Shown here: positions 6,926-14,356 of the stretch, in pieces | Layout of the letters: every line of letters begins with the position of its first letter | Position numbering within the stretch: the stretch's first letter is position 1 | Assembly (NCBI GenBank): GCA_937876375.1 | Contig: CALEHY010000012.1 | Coordinates: forward strand, 1-20,622 | Direction of reading: 5' to 3' | Source of the DNA: an uncultured Clostridia bacterium | Lineage (GTDB): Bacteria > Bacillota > Clostridia > Oscillospirales > Acutalibacteraceae | DNA: 20,622 nt | The notes under the pieces: generated by a model | Told to the model about the DNA's origin: nothing | What the model saw: only the letters and a program-made list of their open reading frames with translations | Database searches by the model: none | Program-made: the position numbers and the translations under genes

Positions 6926-8197
6926 TTATTTTAGTCCCAACTCTGGGTGTCTAGCAGCAACAACACCGAATGCATCCTCTGCGATATCGATAGCAAGCTT
7001 GATATCGTCATCAGTAACAGAAGCATTCATAAAGTGGTTGTGGTGAGAAGCAAGGAACAAGCCTCTGCTTACACACTCTGCAATCCACTCCTGATGAAGC
7101 ATAAGGCTATCATCATTAGCTATACGAAGATAGAATAGTGCAGGCTCACCAGATACAACAAGATTGAAGCCATGCTCCTTACCAGCAGCTTTTAGACCGT
7201 CTGTGAGCATAATGCCCTTCTCTCTAAACATAGTTGGTGTATCAAGTCTCTTCATCTTTGGTACACAAGCAAGACAAGCAGCAAATGGCTCTGCACTCAT
7301 CCAATAGGAACCTGTATAAACAACTGATGAAGCAGTGTTCTTCATATGCTCCTGACCACAAACAGCAGACATATTGTAGCCGTTTGCAAGAGCCTTACAG
7401 AAGCAGATAAGGTCTGCCTTAAAGCCAAAGTAGTGGTCAGAACCAGCAATATCAAGACGGAAACCGGTACGAACGTCATCGATAATGATAAGCACATTGT
7501 GGTCATCACACCATTTGCGTACCTTTGCCCACTCCTCTTTGCTAGCACACTTGTTATCAAAGAAGTTACCGTGGTCATATGGCTGTGCAATAAGAGCAGC
7601 GATATCGCCATTGTTAGCGTCATATGCCTCCTGCATAGCATCAAGGTCAAACCATGGAACAACGATATTGTTAGCAACATCCTCTGGTGTGATACCAGGA
7701 TAGTCTGCCTTCTGTGCCCACTGGAAATCACCGTGGTAGTAGCCCTTAAAGAACAAAATTTTCTTCTTGCCAGTATGTGCACGAGCACACATTACTGAAA
7801 ATGTAGTAGCATCAGAGCCATTCTTCATAAAGAACGCCCAGTCAGCCATAGCAACTGTATCCTTTAGCATCTCTGCACACTCAACCATCTTGTATGATGG
7901 AGAGGTAGTACAGTTACCAATCTTAAGCTGTGCCATAGCAGCAGCGTCAACGTCGTCATCACAATAACCAAGAACGTTTGGACCATAAGCACACATAAAG
8001 TCGAGATACTTGTTGCCATCTACGTCCCAAAAATATGTACCCTTTGCGTGATCAAGCATAAGTGGCCACTTTGTGATAGGAAGGAATAGACCTTCTGATG
8101 GACCAAGGTGTCCATAAACACCGGATGGAATAGCATTAAGAGCTCTGCCAAACCACTCCTGTGATTTTTCGTGTGTATACTCTGGATATTTACTCAT
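6926..8197 (-). CDS. Class III PLP aminotransferase, glutamate-1-semialdehyde aminomutase-like
   Basis: The 423-aa protein has the fold-type I landmarks of class III aminotransferases: NGSDAT (126-131) for the PLP phosphate, the GYYHG stacking region (152-156), IIIDDVRTG with Asp240 for the pyridine nitrogen, and the CKALANGY motif with Schiff-base Lys268. Overall layout is that of the glutamate-1-semialdehyde 2,1-aminomutase branch. The ring of other heme-pathway genes is absent and the neighbours are transketolase subunits and SCP2-like proteins, so a heme role is unlikely; transamination of a ketose or of a ketone formed by the transketolase is a better guess. The ATG follows AAGGAGGG at 8 bases, 14 bases after the first SCP2 gene. 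Confidence 0.88.
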   Translation of the reverse strand: MSKYPEYTHEKSQEWFGRALNAIPSGVYGHLGPSEGLFLPITKWPLMLDHAKGTYFWDVDGNKYLDFMCAYGPNVLGYCDDDVDAAAMAQLKIGNCTTSPSYKMVECAEMLKDTVAMADWAFFMKNGSDATTFSVMCARAHTGKKKILFFKGYYHGDFQWAQKADYPGITPEDVANNIVVPWFDLDAMQEAYDANNGDIAALIAQPYDHGNFFDNKCASKEEWAKVRKWCDDHNVLIIIDDVRTGFRLDIAGSDHYFGFKADLICFCKALANGYNMSAVCGQEHMKNTASSVVYTGSYWMSAEPFAACLACVPKMKRLDTPTMFREKGIMLTDGLKAAGKEHGFNLVVSGEPALFYLRIANDDSLMLHQEWIAECVSRGLFLASHHNHFMNASVTDDDIKLAIDIAEDAFGVVAARHPELGLK

Positions 8198-8211
8198 TAA
8201 TTATTCCCTCC

Positions 8212-8976
8212 TTAACCAAGATATACGGCAACTCTGTCAAGAATTCTGTTGACATTATCGATCATATTGATCATACCACACATATAGATATTGCCAGCAC
8301 AAAGCTCTGCCATAGTAGAAGCTGTACCATTGAACAATGCATTAGCAAGGTCGATAGTCTTGAACTCCATAACAGCTCTTGGAGTATCTGGCTTCTCCTT
8401 AATTAGCTCAAGCTTGTGATCTCTAGCTCTAACTGTAACATACACAGCATCTGTAATACCCATCTGGATATCACCATCAACGATATATGATGCAGATAGC
8501 TTGCTGATAGTATCTGTGTTACCTAATGCACAAATAGCACCACCGATGGTGTACATTGTGAGAATAGTTGATTTCTCAAAGAAATCTCTGTCCTTCAAAT
8601 CCTCTTCATTTGGCATAAGATATTTTGTCAAGATATCAGTTAGCTTTGTGAATGGACCAAGCAAGAATGATAGCACCTGTGCGATGTTCTTTACTGGCAT
8701 ACCAGGTTTGCTGTCATCGATAAGAGCATTAAACTTCTCTGGTGAAGCGAACTTCATCTTACAAGTGCAACCGAAGTCACTCTCTGTCATCTTGCAACCA
8801 TCTGCTGAAAAATGATATGTCACACATGGACCATCTGTTACGTCAAAGCAGAGCGCTACTGGTTTCTTCAAGCCCTGACAAACAGCCTTTGCGTTATCAT
8901 CCATAACACAAAGATTTTCCAAAGTAGCAAGAACGCCATATGCATTTACAAATGCCATTGCCTTTGCTTCTTTCAA
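8212..8976 (-). CDS. SCP2-like (sterol-carrier-protein fold) protein, first gene of the operon
   Basis: This 254-aa soluble protein again looks like two SCP2-type halves. Residues about 38-120 contain CKMKFASPEKFNALIDD, and residues 165-254 contain AVMEFKTIDLANALFNG followed by ELCAGNIYMCGMINMIDN, the typical helix, G-N/K-I, G-M end of an SCP2 domain. Two hydrophobic helices (about 99-120 and 137-152) lie between. I take the TTG at 8976 as start: GGAGG sits 7 bases before it, whereas the ATG at 8958 would be about 25 bases from that site. It is Cys-rich in the first third (Cys23, 33, 43, 51, 61, 70, 72), unusual for the family. As first gene behind the operon promoter it is probably made in quantity. 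Function inferred: binding of a lipid or other hydrophobic intermediate. Confidence 0.62.
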   Translation of the reverse strand: MKEAKAMAFVNAYGVLATLENLCVMDDNAKAVCQGLKKPVALCFDVTDGPCVTYHFSADGCKMTESDFGCTCKMKFASPEKFNALIDDSKPGMPVKNIAQVLSFLLGPFTKLTDILTKYLMPNEEDLKDRDFFEKSTILTMYTIGGAICALGNTDTISKLSASYIVDGDIQMGITDAVYVTVRARDHKLELIKEKPDTPRAVMEFKTIDLANALFNGTASTMAELCAGNIYMCGMINMIDNVNRILDRVAVYLG

Positions 8977-9041
8977 ATTAATTCCTCCTTAAATGTGCAT
9001 AATGACGCACTACGCCATATAACACAACAATATTTGTAAAA

Positions 9042-9070
9042 ATTATACCATAATTATATATTATAATCAA
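9042..9070 (-). promoter_or_regulatory. Sigma-A promoter of the SCP2-aminotransferase-transketolase operon
   Basis: TTGATT (9065-9070), exactly 17 bases, and consensus TATAAT (9042-9047) on the minus strand. Start would be near 9035, leaving a leader of about 58 bases with a small GTGC/GCAC stem-loop (about 8997-9012). Confidence 0.85.
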
Positions 9071-9118
9071 TGTATGAAAGGACCAAATAATTGCCCAATT
9101 TTATAGCAAATTAAACAA

Positions 9119-9145
9119 AAAAGGCTACACAAATGTGTAGCCTTT
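9119..9145 (-). terminator. Terminator of glnA
   Basis: AAAGGCTACACA pairs with TGTGTAGCCTTT (9120-9131 with 9134-9145); on the minus strand it is followed by TTTTTTG. It lies 18 bases after the glnA stop and before the next promoter, so the five-gene operon is a separate unit. Confidence 0.88.
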
Positions 9146-9162
9146 AGACAATTAATATTCTA

Positions 9163-10506
9163 TTAGTAGTTAATCATATAATGGTCGATTTCCCACTGTG
9201 ATACAGCCTTGCGATATGAATCCCACTCAGCCTTCTTACCATTGATATAGTTATCAAATACGTGCTCACCAAGTGTTTCCTTAATGAATGGATCAGCCTC
9301 TGCGCACTTGATAGCCTCCTCTAGTGTACCAGGTAGGCAATCAATACCTAGATCCTCAATCTCCTGTGGAGAAAGAGCATATACATTCTCGTCATATGCT
9401 GGTGCTGGCTGCATACCCTTCTTGATACCATCAAGGCCAGCAGCAAGGCATAATGCCATCTCAAGATATGGGTTACACGCTGGATCTGGGTTACGAAGCT
9501 CAACACGAGTGCCCTTACCTCTTGATGCTGGGATACGAACAAGCACTGAACGGTTAGAGGTTGACCATACAAGGTATGTAGGAGCCTCATAACCTGGAAC
9601 AAGTCTCTTGTATGAATTTACAGTAGGATTTGAGAACACAGCAATACTCTTTACATGTGCCATAACGCCAGCAATAAAGTTAAATGCTGTCTCGCTAAGA
9701 CCAAGCTCACCATTTGGATCATCGAACACATTCTTGCCAGTCTTTAGGTCATAAAGTGACATATTAGTATGCATACCAGATCCACAGATGCCCTCGATAG
9801 GCTTTGGCATAAATGTTGCATGTAGACCGTGCTTGGTTGCATATGTCTTAACAACATGCTTAAAGGTCATTACACGATCGGCAGAGGTCATAACGTCGCC
9901 AAACTGGAAATCGATCTCGTGCTGTCCTCTAGCAACTTCGTGGTGTGATGCCTCAATAGTATATCCCATATCCTCAAGAGCAAGACAGATATCACGACGA
10001 CAGTTCTCACCATGGTCGATAGGGTTAAGGTCAAAATAACCAGCCTCATCACCAGTCTGTAGTGTTGGAGCACCATCCTCATCAAGCTTGAATAGGAAGA
10101 ACTCACACTCTGGACCTACATTGAAGCCATAGCCCATTTCTGCTGCCTCATCGATAACCTTTTGTAGTACATTTCTTGGGTCACCCTCAAATGGAGTCTC
10201 GTTGTCAGCCTTGTATACAGAGCAGATAAGACGACCAGTCTGAGCATTAAGGTGCTTTCTCCAAGGGAAGATTGCCCATGTATCAAAATCCGGGTGAAGA
10301 TACATATCTGACTCATCAATGCGAACAAATCCGTCGATAGATGAACCATCAAACATGCAGTTGTTATCAAGAGCCTTCTCTAGCTGTGAAAGTGTGATGG
10401 ACACATTCTTCATAATACCGAACAAATCAGTGAACTGAAGACGAATGAACTCAACACCATTCTCCTTTGCTTCCTTCAAGATGCTCTCTTTTGTGTACTT
10501 ACTCAT
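9163..10506 (-). CDS. glnA: Glutamine synthetase, type I-alpha
   Basis: It makes glutamine from glutamate, ammonia and ATP. The 447 residues show the GSI blocks: DGSSIDGF (53-60), the GPECEFF metal-binding strand, GSGMHTN, and NPTVNSYKRLVPGYEAP, which includes the active-site flap region. Arg62 right after DGSSIDGFV matches the residue tied to glutamine feedback inhibition in Bacillus GlnA, and length and lack of an insertion place it in the alpha type, which is not adenylylated. I choose the ATG at 10506 (MSKYTKES), with GAGAGGGG 12 bases upstream; an in-frame ATG 30 bases earlier gives an unlikely extension. It is monocistronic, with its own promoter, a leader hairpin and a terminator. Confidence 0.97.
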   Translation of the reverse strand: MSKYTKESILKEAKENGVEFIRLQFTDLFGIMKNVSITLSQLEKALDNNCMFDGSSIDGFVRIDESDMYLHPDFDTWAIFPWRKHLNAQTGRLICSVYKADNETPFEGDPRNVLQKVIDEAAEMGYGFNVGPECEFFLFKLDEDGAPTLQTGDEAGYFDLNPIDHGENCRRDICLALEDMGYTIEASHHEVARGQHEIDFQFGDVMTSADRVMTFKHVVKTYATKHGLHATFMPKPIEGICGSGMHTNMSLYDLKTGKNVFDDPNGELGLSETAFNFIAGVMAHVKSIAVFSNPTVNSYKRLVPGYEAPTYLVWSTSNRSVLVRIPASRGKGTRVELRNPDPACNPYLEMALCLAAGLDGIKKGMQPAPAYDENVYALSPQEIEDLGIDCLPGTLEEAIKCAEADPFIKETLGEHVFDNYINGKKAEWDSYRKAVSQWEIDHYMINY

Positions 10507-10540
10507 AATAAATAATACCCCTCTCAATATTATCATTGTG

Positions 10541-10571
10541 AAAAAATGGCGCTCCGAAAAAACGGAACGCC
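10541..10571 (-). promoter_or_regulatory. Terminator-like hairpin in the glnA leader (possible attenuator)
   Basis: GGCGTTCCG-TTTTTT-CGGAGCGCC (9 bp with one G-U, stem 10548-10556 with 10563-10571), followed on the minus strand by ATTTTTTCA. It lies between the glnA promoter (10590-10618) and its ribosome site, so transcripts must pass it to reach glnA. It could also back up termination of the upstream CapA gene, which shows no other terminator. Confidence 0.65.
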
Positions 10572-10589
10572 TTTGTTCTTACCAATGCC

Positions 10590-10618
10590 ATTATAATATA
10601 GCTTGTCGTACAAGTCAA
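10590..10618 (-). promoter_or_regulatory. Sigma-A promoter of glnA
   Basis: TTGACT (10613-10618), 17 bases, TATAAT (10590-10595) on the minus strand. The start would be near 10583, giving a leader of about 76 bases. Confidence 0.85.
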
Positions 10619-10686
10619 TCAAAATTGTTAATTTTGTAACAAGTAAGTCAAATCAGCTTATCCTTGTATATTCTATTTGTGCAATA

Positions 10687-11892
10687 TCACTTGAAATCGC
10701 AGAACTCCTCACTAACGATATCAGCGAACAAATCCTTAAAATACTCTGGTGTTGTGCCACTCTGTGCTTGAGAAACACCAAGCTCCTCATTATAGTCGCA
10801 GAATTTGTACACACTGAAGCTAAATCCAGTGCCAGAACGAGTGTAATAGTCGATGACTGGTGCCATTTTTGCAGAGGTAATCTCAATCTCGCCATTTTTG
10901 CGCTCAACAGTTATCTCTGCCATACCACCAAGCATTTGAGGAAGATTAATCTGGTGTGAAATAAAGTTACCAAGTGAGTAGTAAACTATCATCTTCTTAC
11001 CAGTTTCTTCATTTGTTACCCATTCTACTGGTTGAACAACATGTGGGTGTGTGCCAATAACGATATCAACGCCTAAATCAGAAAACATTTTTACATATTT
11101 CTTCTGTGCATCATTGATTTCGTGGCTATTCTCTGTACCCCAATGAGGGAACACAACTACAACGTCAGCATTCTTTCTTGCTTCTTTGATATCAGCCTTT
11201 ACTCTATCCTCATCAAGCATAGAAACAAGATAAGGCTTATCATCAGGAATAGATATGCCGTTAGTGCCGTAAGTATAATTAAGCCAAGCAAATCTTATAC
11301 CATTTTTCTCTGTATAAGCGATTTTGTTGTAATCCTCATCGCTAGAATATCTACCGATTTGGGTAATATCATCATATTTCGAGAAGAACTCACATTCCTT
11401 CTCGATACCGACAGCACCAACATCCATAGCATGATTAGTAGCACAGGTGAACACGTCAAATCCAGCACCAATAGCAGCCTCACCAATCTCCTGTGGTGAA
11501 TTAAACACTGGATAGCCAGTGTAGTCAGCCACTGGACCACCAAGAACAGTTTCTTGGTTAATAATAGCAATATCGGCACTAGAAATATAAGGCTTGATAT
11601 TAGTATAAAATGATGAATAATCCCTTGTTCCATCCTCTTTTTCACCAGCTGCAATGAGTGTGTTGTGGATAAGATTATCACCAACAGCAACAAGAGTTAC
11701 CTTTGCATCATCATTATTTTCAGCCTCTGTTACGACCGGGCTATCGTTAACTGTAGTAGGATTTTCGATATCCTTATTCTTTGTAATATGACCGGACACA
11801 GCAAGCGTAATCATTACGATTACAGCAATTGCTACTGGTACAGCTATAGATATAAGCTTTCGCTTGTCAAATTGTTTTTTCTCTCTTGGCAT
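10687..11892 (-). CDS. CapA-family protein (PgsA-like, membrane anchored)
   Basis: The 401-aa protein has a basic N-terminus, one membrane helix (about 12-33) and a large extracytoplasmic domain of the CapA/poly-gamma-glutamate-synthesis type, a metallophosphatase-like fold. Signature blocks are VAVGDNLIH, INQETVLGG, CATNHAMDVG, FPHWGTE, IGTHPHVVQ and YSLGNFIS, with Asp, Glu, Asn and His residues that would hold metals. The ATG at 11892 (MPREKK) has GGAGGTG 5-7 bases upstream; an ATG 30 bases further upstream would lie at the -10 box itself and is rejected. No other capsule gene (CapB/CapC) is adjacent, so a poly-gamma-glutamate capsule is not implied; many Clostridia carry solitary CapA proteins of unknown substrate. 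It runs divergently from the antiporter gene. Confidence 0.9.
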   Translation of the reverse strand: MPREKKQFDKRKLISIAVPVAIAVIVMITLAVSGHITKNKDIENPTTVNDSPVVTEAENNDDAKVTLVAVGDNLIHNTLIAAGEKEDGTRDYSSFYTNIKPYISSADIAIINQETVLGGPVADYTGYPVFNSPQEIGEAAIGAGFDVFTCATNHAMDVGAVGIEKECEFFSKYDDITQIGRYSSDEDYNKIAYTEKNGIRFAWLNYTYGTNGISIPDDKPYLVSMLDEDRVKADIKEARKNADVVVVFPHWGTENSHEINDAQKKYVKMFSDLGVDIVIGTHPHVVQPVEWVTNEETGKKMIVYYSLGNFISHQINLPQMLGGMAEITVERKNGEIEITSAKMAPVIDYYTRSGTGFSFSVYKFCDYNEELGVSQAQSGTTPEYFKDLFADIVSEEFCDFK

Positions 11893-11920
11893 AACGCCAC
11901 CTCCAAGATTTGCTAATATC

Positions 11921-11949
11921 ATTATAACAACAATGAGGTGTTAAATCAA
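11921..11949 (-). promoter_or_regulatory. Sigma-A promoter of the CapA-family gene
   Basis: TTGATT (11944-11949), 17 bases, TATAAT (11921-11926) on the minus strand, about 29 bases before the ATG. Confidence 0.8.
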
Positions 11950-11979
11950 TGAATTTATTTTTACACCCAACATATTATA

Positions 11980-12009
11980 TTGACAAACCGAGGCATAATA
12001 ATGTATATT
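11980..12009 (+). promoter_or_regulatory. Sigma-A promoter of the antiporter gene
   Basis: TTGACA (11980-11985) and TATATT (12004-12009) with an 18-base spacer. The leader would be about 30 bases, too short for a riboswitch. Confidence 0.7.
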
Positions 12010-12045
12010 AATACTTGCAAAAATTAAATATAGGAGAAGAAAATA

Positions 12046-13122
12046 ATGGAAGCTTTTTTCAATAGTGCACCTATCGTGGTGACATTAATTTTCTTTATTG
12101 TGGGTCTTGTACTCATAATAAAAGGTGGCGACTGGTTCGTTGATAGTGCTAGCTGGATTGCAGAGGTGCTAGGCGTTCCAAAGTTCGTTATCGGTGCGAC
12201 AATCGTATCCGTGGCTACCACATTACCAGAGATGATAGTTAGTATCGCTGCTACAGCAAAGGGTAATGTAGAAATGGCTGCTGGTAACGCTATCGGCTCC
12301 GTTACTGCGAACACTGCTATGATTATGGGACTTTTCATAGTATGTATGCCATTCACTGTTAAGCGCAAGGAGTTCGCTCCAAAGGCATTGATGATGTTCG
12401 GTGCTGCAGCAACACTTATCCTTGGCTGTATCTTCACAACAAAGTTCCAGCACGAGTTCATCGCTGGTGAGAACAACTGGTACTACTCTCTATCAAAGAT
12501 TGGCACAATCGTTCTTATCGCAATCTTCATTATCTTCTTTATAGAGAACTTTGTTTCTATGAAGAATAGTGACACACAGATTGAGCCAGCACCAGATGGA
12601 ATTGGTATGCAGACAGAGGACAACATCATTCCTACAAAGGAGACAGCTACCTCAAAGGATTGGATGAAGAACATTGTACTATTCATCCTTGGTGCAGCTG
12701 GCATCGTAGTTGGCGCACAGCTACTAGTTAACAGTGGTACAGTCCTTGCAGAAAAGGCTGGTATCCCACAGAGACTAATCTCTGTTATCGCAATCGCTAT
12801 TGGTACTTCACTACCAGAGCTAGTTACAACAATTACAGCCCTTCGCAAGAAGGAGGGTGCCCTATCAGTAGGTAATATCCTTGGTGCTAATATCATCGAT
12901 TTGACACTTATACTACCAATCTGCTCATTCGTATCTATGGGCAAGGGCAATGGAGCACTTGCTGTTGCAGCAAGCTCTGTACAGATTGATATGGTTGTTT
13001 GTCTTGCAGCAATCGCTATTGCTGTTATCCCAACAATCATCACAAAGAAATTCCATCGTTGGCAGGGTGCTGCTACACTCGTTGGATATCTTGCATATGT
13101 AATCGCTACAGTAGCATTATAA
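12046..13122 (+). CDS. CaCA-family sodium/calcium-type cation antiporter
   Basis: The 358-aa membrane protein consists of about ten helices in two inverted halves. Each half has an alpha repeat: GATIVSVATTLPEMIVS (50-66) with GNAIGSVTANTA (80-91), and IAIGTSLPELV (250-260) with GNILGANIIDLTLILP (276-291). Glu62 and Glu258 match the cation-binding glutamates of the family; Asn81, Asn277 and Asp285 are further candidates. A hydrophilic loop of about 35 residues (171-206) joins the halves, as usual. It would exchange calcium for sodium (or potassium) at the cytoplasmic membrane. The ATG follows AGGAGA. It is monocistronic and ends at a strong terminator that overlaps its stop codon. Confidence 0.93.
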   Translation: MEAFFNSAPIVVTLIFFIVGLVLIIKGGDWFVDSASWIAEVLGVPKFVIGATIVSVATTLPEMIVSIAATAKGNVEMAAGNAIGSVTANTAMIMGLFIVCMPFTVKRKEFAPKALMMFGAAATLILGCIFTTKFQHEFIAGENNWYYSLSKIGTIVLIAIFIIFFIENFVSMKNSDTQIEPAPDGIGMQTEDNIIPTKETATSKDWMKNIVLFILGAAGIVVGAQLLVNSGTVLAEKAGIPQRLISVIAIAIGTSLPELVTTITALRKKEGALSVGNILGANIIDLTLILPICSFVSMGKGNGALAVAASSVQIDMVVCLAAIAIAVIPTIITKKFHRWQGAATLVGYLAYVIATVAL

Positions 13123-13150
13123 AAAAGGACACCCCAAGGGGTGTCCTTTT
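13122..13150 (+). terminator. Terminator of the antiporter gene
   Basis: AAAAGGACACCCC-AA-GGGGTGTCCTTTT with the T-tract continuing, starting at the stop codon. The stem is about 13 bp and perfect. Confidence 0.92.
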
Positions 13151-13250
13151 TAAATTGAAAATTTAGAATTAAAAATTGAAAATGTAAAGATTGCCTTTCG
13201 ATAATTATTATGCTGTCTACAAAGCCATTAATTTTACATTCCAAATAAGA
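13151..13250. other. AT-rich spacer with short repeats between two terminators
   Basis: About 100 bases between convergent genes, with no plausible frame. AAATTGAAAAT occurs twice (13152-13162 and 13173-13183), and AATGTAAA (13181-13188) has an inverted copy TTTACATT at 13233-13240. It may be a decayed intergenic repeat; nothing else is visible. Confidence 0.4.
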
Positions 13251-13251
13251 T

Positions 13252-13285
13252 AAGGGACACGATATTTCGTGTCCCTTTCGTTTTT
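13252..13285. terminator. Terminator after the zinc-protein gene, probably bidirectional
   Basis: AAGGGACACGA-TATT-TCGTGTCCCTT, an 11-bp perfect stem. T-rich sequence follows on the plus strand (TTTCGTTTTTC) and a weaker one on the minus strand (TTATCTTATTT). Confidence 0.8.
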
Positions 13286-13294
13286 CTTTAATGA

Positions 13295-13717
13295 TTATTC
13301 CTCTGTTTGCTCTTCGTCGTACTCGATTTCGAAGTTAAGGATTTCGCCACATACTGGGCACTCAACCTCACCGTCCATAACGGTTTCCTCATCTACGTCG
13401 AATGCAGCGCCACAAGCTGGACACTCAATCTCGAATGTTTCGAATTCGTCCATCTCGTCATCACCACAGCAGCCCTCACAGCCTGCACAGAAATCATCGT
13501 CATATACAGCCTCTTCAAGTGATGCCAAATCGTCATCAATCTCGTCTAGCTGCTCCTCTACGATATCAAGCTCCTCGCAGATATCATCAACATCCTCGTT
13601 CATTGACTCAAGCACGTCGATAATAGCCTTGAACATTTTTGTCTCTTTCTTGTTATCGTCAAGATCAAGTCCATCAAGTAGACCCTTTAGGTAGCCTAAA
13701 GCTTCAGTTGTTTCCAT
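13295..13717 (-). CDS. Acidic zinc-ribbon protein, CD1247-type
   Basis: The 140-aa protein is strongly acidic. Residues 1-30 (ALGYLKGLLDGL) and the following helical, coiled-coil-prone stretch to about 72 resemble the N-terminal domain of the clostridial CD1247 family as I remember it. Then come Cys-rich FCAGCEGCCGDDE and a clear zinc ribbon with two CPxCG knuckles, ECPACGAAF and ECPVCGEIL, about 22 residues apart. A cytoplasmic metal-binding adaptor or regulator is likely; the precise role is unknown. I choose the ATG at 13717 (METTEALG) because GAGG lies 7 bases before it; a TTG at 13732 is in frame but has no site. It begins 18 bases after efp and shares its transcript. Confidence 0.8.
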   Translation of the reverse strand: METTEALGYLKGLLDGLDLDDNKKETKMFKAIIDVLESMNEDVDDICEELDIVEEQLDEIDDDLASLEEAVYDDDFCAGCEGCCGDDEMDEFETFEIECPACGAAFDVDEETVMDGEVECPVCGEILNFEIEYDEEQTEE

Positions 13718-13735
13718 ATCCATACCTCGCAAATA

Positions 13736-14293
13736 TTATGCTCTTTCCATATACTCACATGTACGAGTGTCGATACGAATCATATCGCCCTCGTTGATGA
13801 ATAGAGGAACACGAATCTCTGCACCAGTCTCAACAGTAGCTGGCTTAAGAGTATTAGTAGCTGTGTTGCCCTTTAGACCAGGCTCTGTGTGAGTGATCTC
13901 AAGAGTAACGAATGTAGGTGGCTCAACACCAAATACATTGCCCTTGTAAGAAAGGATCTTGCACTCCTCGTTCTCCTTAACGAACTTGAAGCTATCTGGA
14001 AGATCGCTCTCTGCTACTGGGATCATCTCGAATGTCTCGTTATCCATGAAATAATACATACCATCATCATTGTATGAGTACTGCATATTCTTTCTCTCGA
14101 TATATGCTGTAGGATACTTTGCTGATGGGTTATAGCTCTTTTCAACTACAGAGCCAGTGATAACATTCTTTGTCTTTGTTCTAACGAATGCAGCACCCTT
14201 ACCAGGCTTTACATGCTGGAACTCGATAACCTGAAGAACGTTGCCGTCCTCTTCAAATGTTACACCATTTCTGAAATCACCTGCTGAAATCAT
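13736..14293 (-). CDS. efp: Elongation factor P
   Basis: EF-P rescues ribosomes stalled at polyproline. The 185 residues have the normal three-domain length: the KOW-like N domain with PGKGAAFVR, in which Lys32 is the tip residue that reaches the peptidyl-transferase centre (Bacillus numbering also 32), and OB-type domains ending GDMIRIDTRTCEYMERA, close to the family's usual GD.I.IDTRTGEY.ERA end, with Cys in place of Gly. No modification enzyme (EpmA, YmfI) is nearby. The ATG follows CGGAGG at 8 bases. It sits between aroQ (65 bases upstream) and the zinc-protein gene; aroQ-efp adjacency is frequent in Firmicutes. Confidence 0.97.
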   Translation of the reverse strand: MISAGDFRNGVTFEEDGNVLQVIEFQHVKPGKGAAFVRTKTKNVITGSVVEKSYNPSAKYPTAYIERKNMQYSYNDDGMYYFMDNETFEMIPVAESDLPDSFKFVKENEECKILSYKGNVFGVEPPTFVTLEITHTEPGLKGNTATNTLKPATVETGAEIRVPLFINEGDMIRIDTRTCEYMERA

Positions 14294-14313
14294 ATTTATA
14301 CCTCCGATAATTT

Positions 14314-14336
14314 ATGAATAGGGATATCCCCTTCAT
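14314..14336. promoter_or_regulatory. Palindrome between aroQ and efp
   Basis: ATGAA-n3-GGATATCC-n3-TTCAT, centred on the perfect 10-bp palindrome GGGATATCCC (14321-14330), with 4 mismatched bases. Without a loop it is a poor RNA hairpin and looks more like a protein-binding site; no recognised regulator matches. Confidence 0.4.
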
Positions 14337-14356
14337 ATTTAATTTACTAATATATT

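Noticed and set aside
7342..7798. Open frames of about 150 codons on both strands inside the aminotransferase gene
   Set aside because: Composition is a frame-shifted image of the aminotransferase (Leu, Thr, Ser rich), with no domain signs and no ribosome site.
6926..8197. Annotation as hemL (heme pathway glutamate-1-semialdehyde aminomutase)
   Set aside because: Only the family branch fits; no other heme gene is adjacent and the operon partners point to another substrate, so I give no gene symbol.
10687..11892. Part of a poly-gamma-glutamate capsule operon
   Set aside because: No CapB, CapC or ligase genes adjoin it; the gene is flanked by glnA and an antiporter, each with own promoter.
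12483..13244. A 253-codon open frame on the minus strand opposite the antiporter gene
   Set aside because: It mirrors the antiporter's hydrophobic codons, has no ribosome site, and runs through the antiporter terminator.
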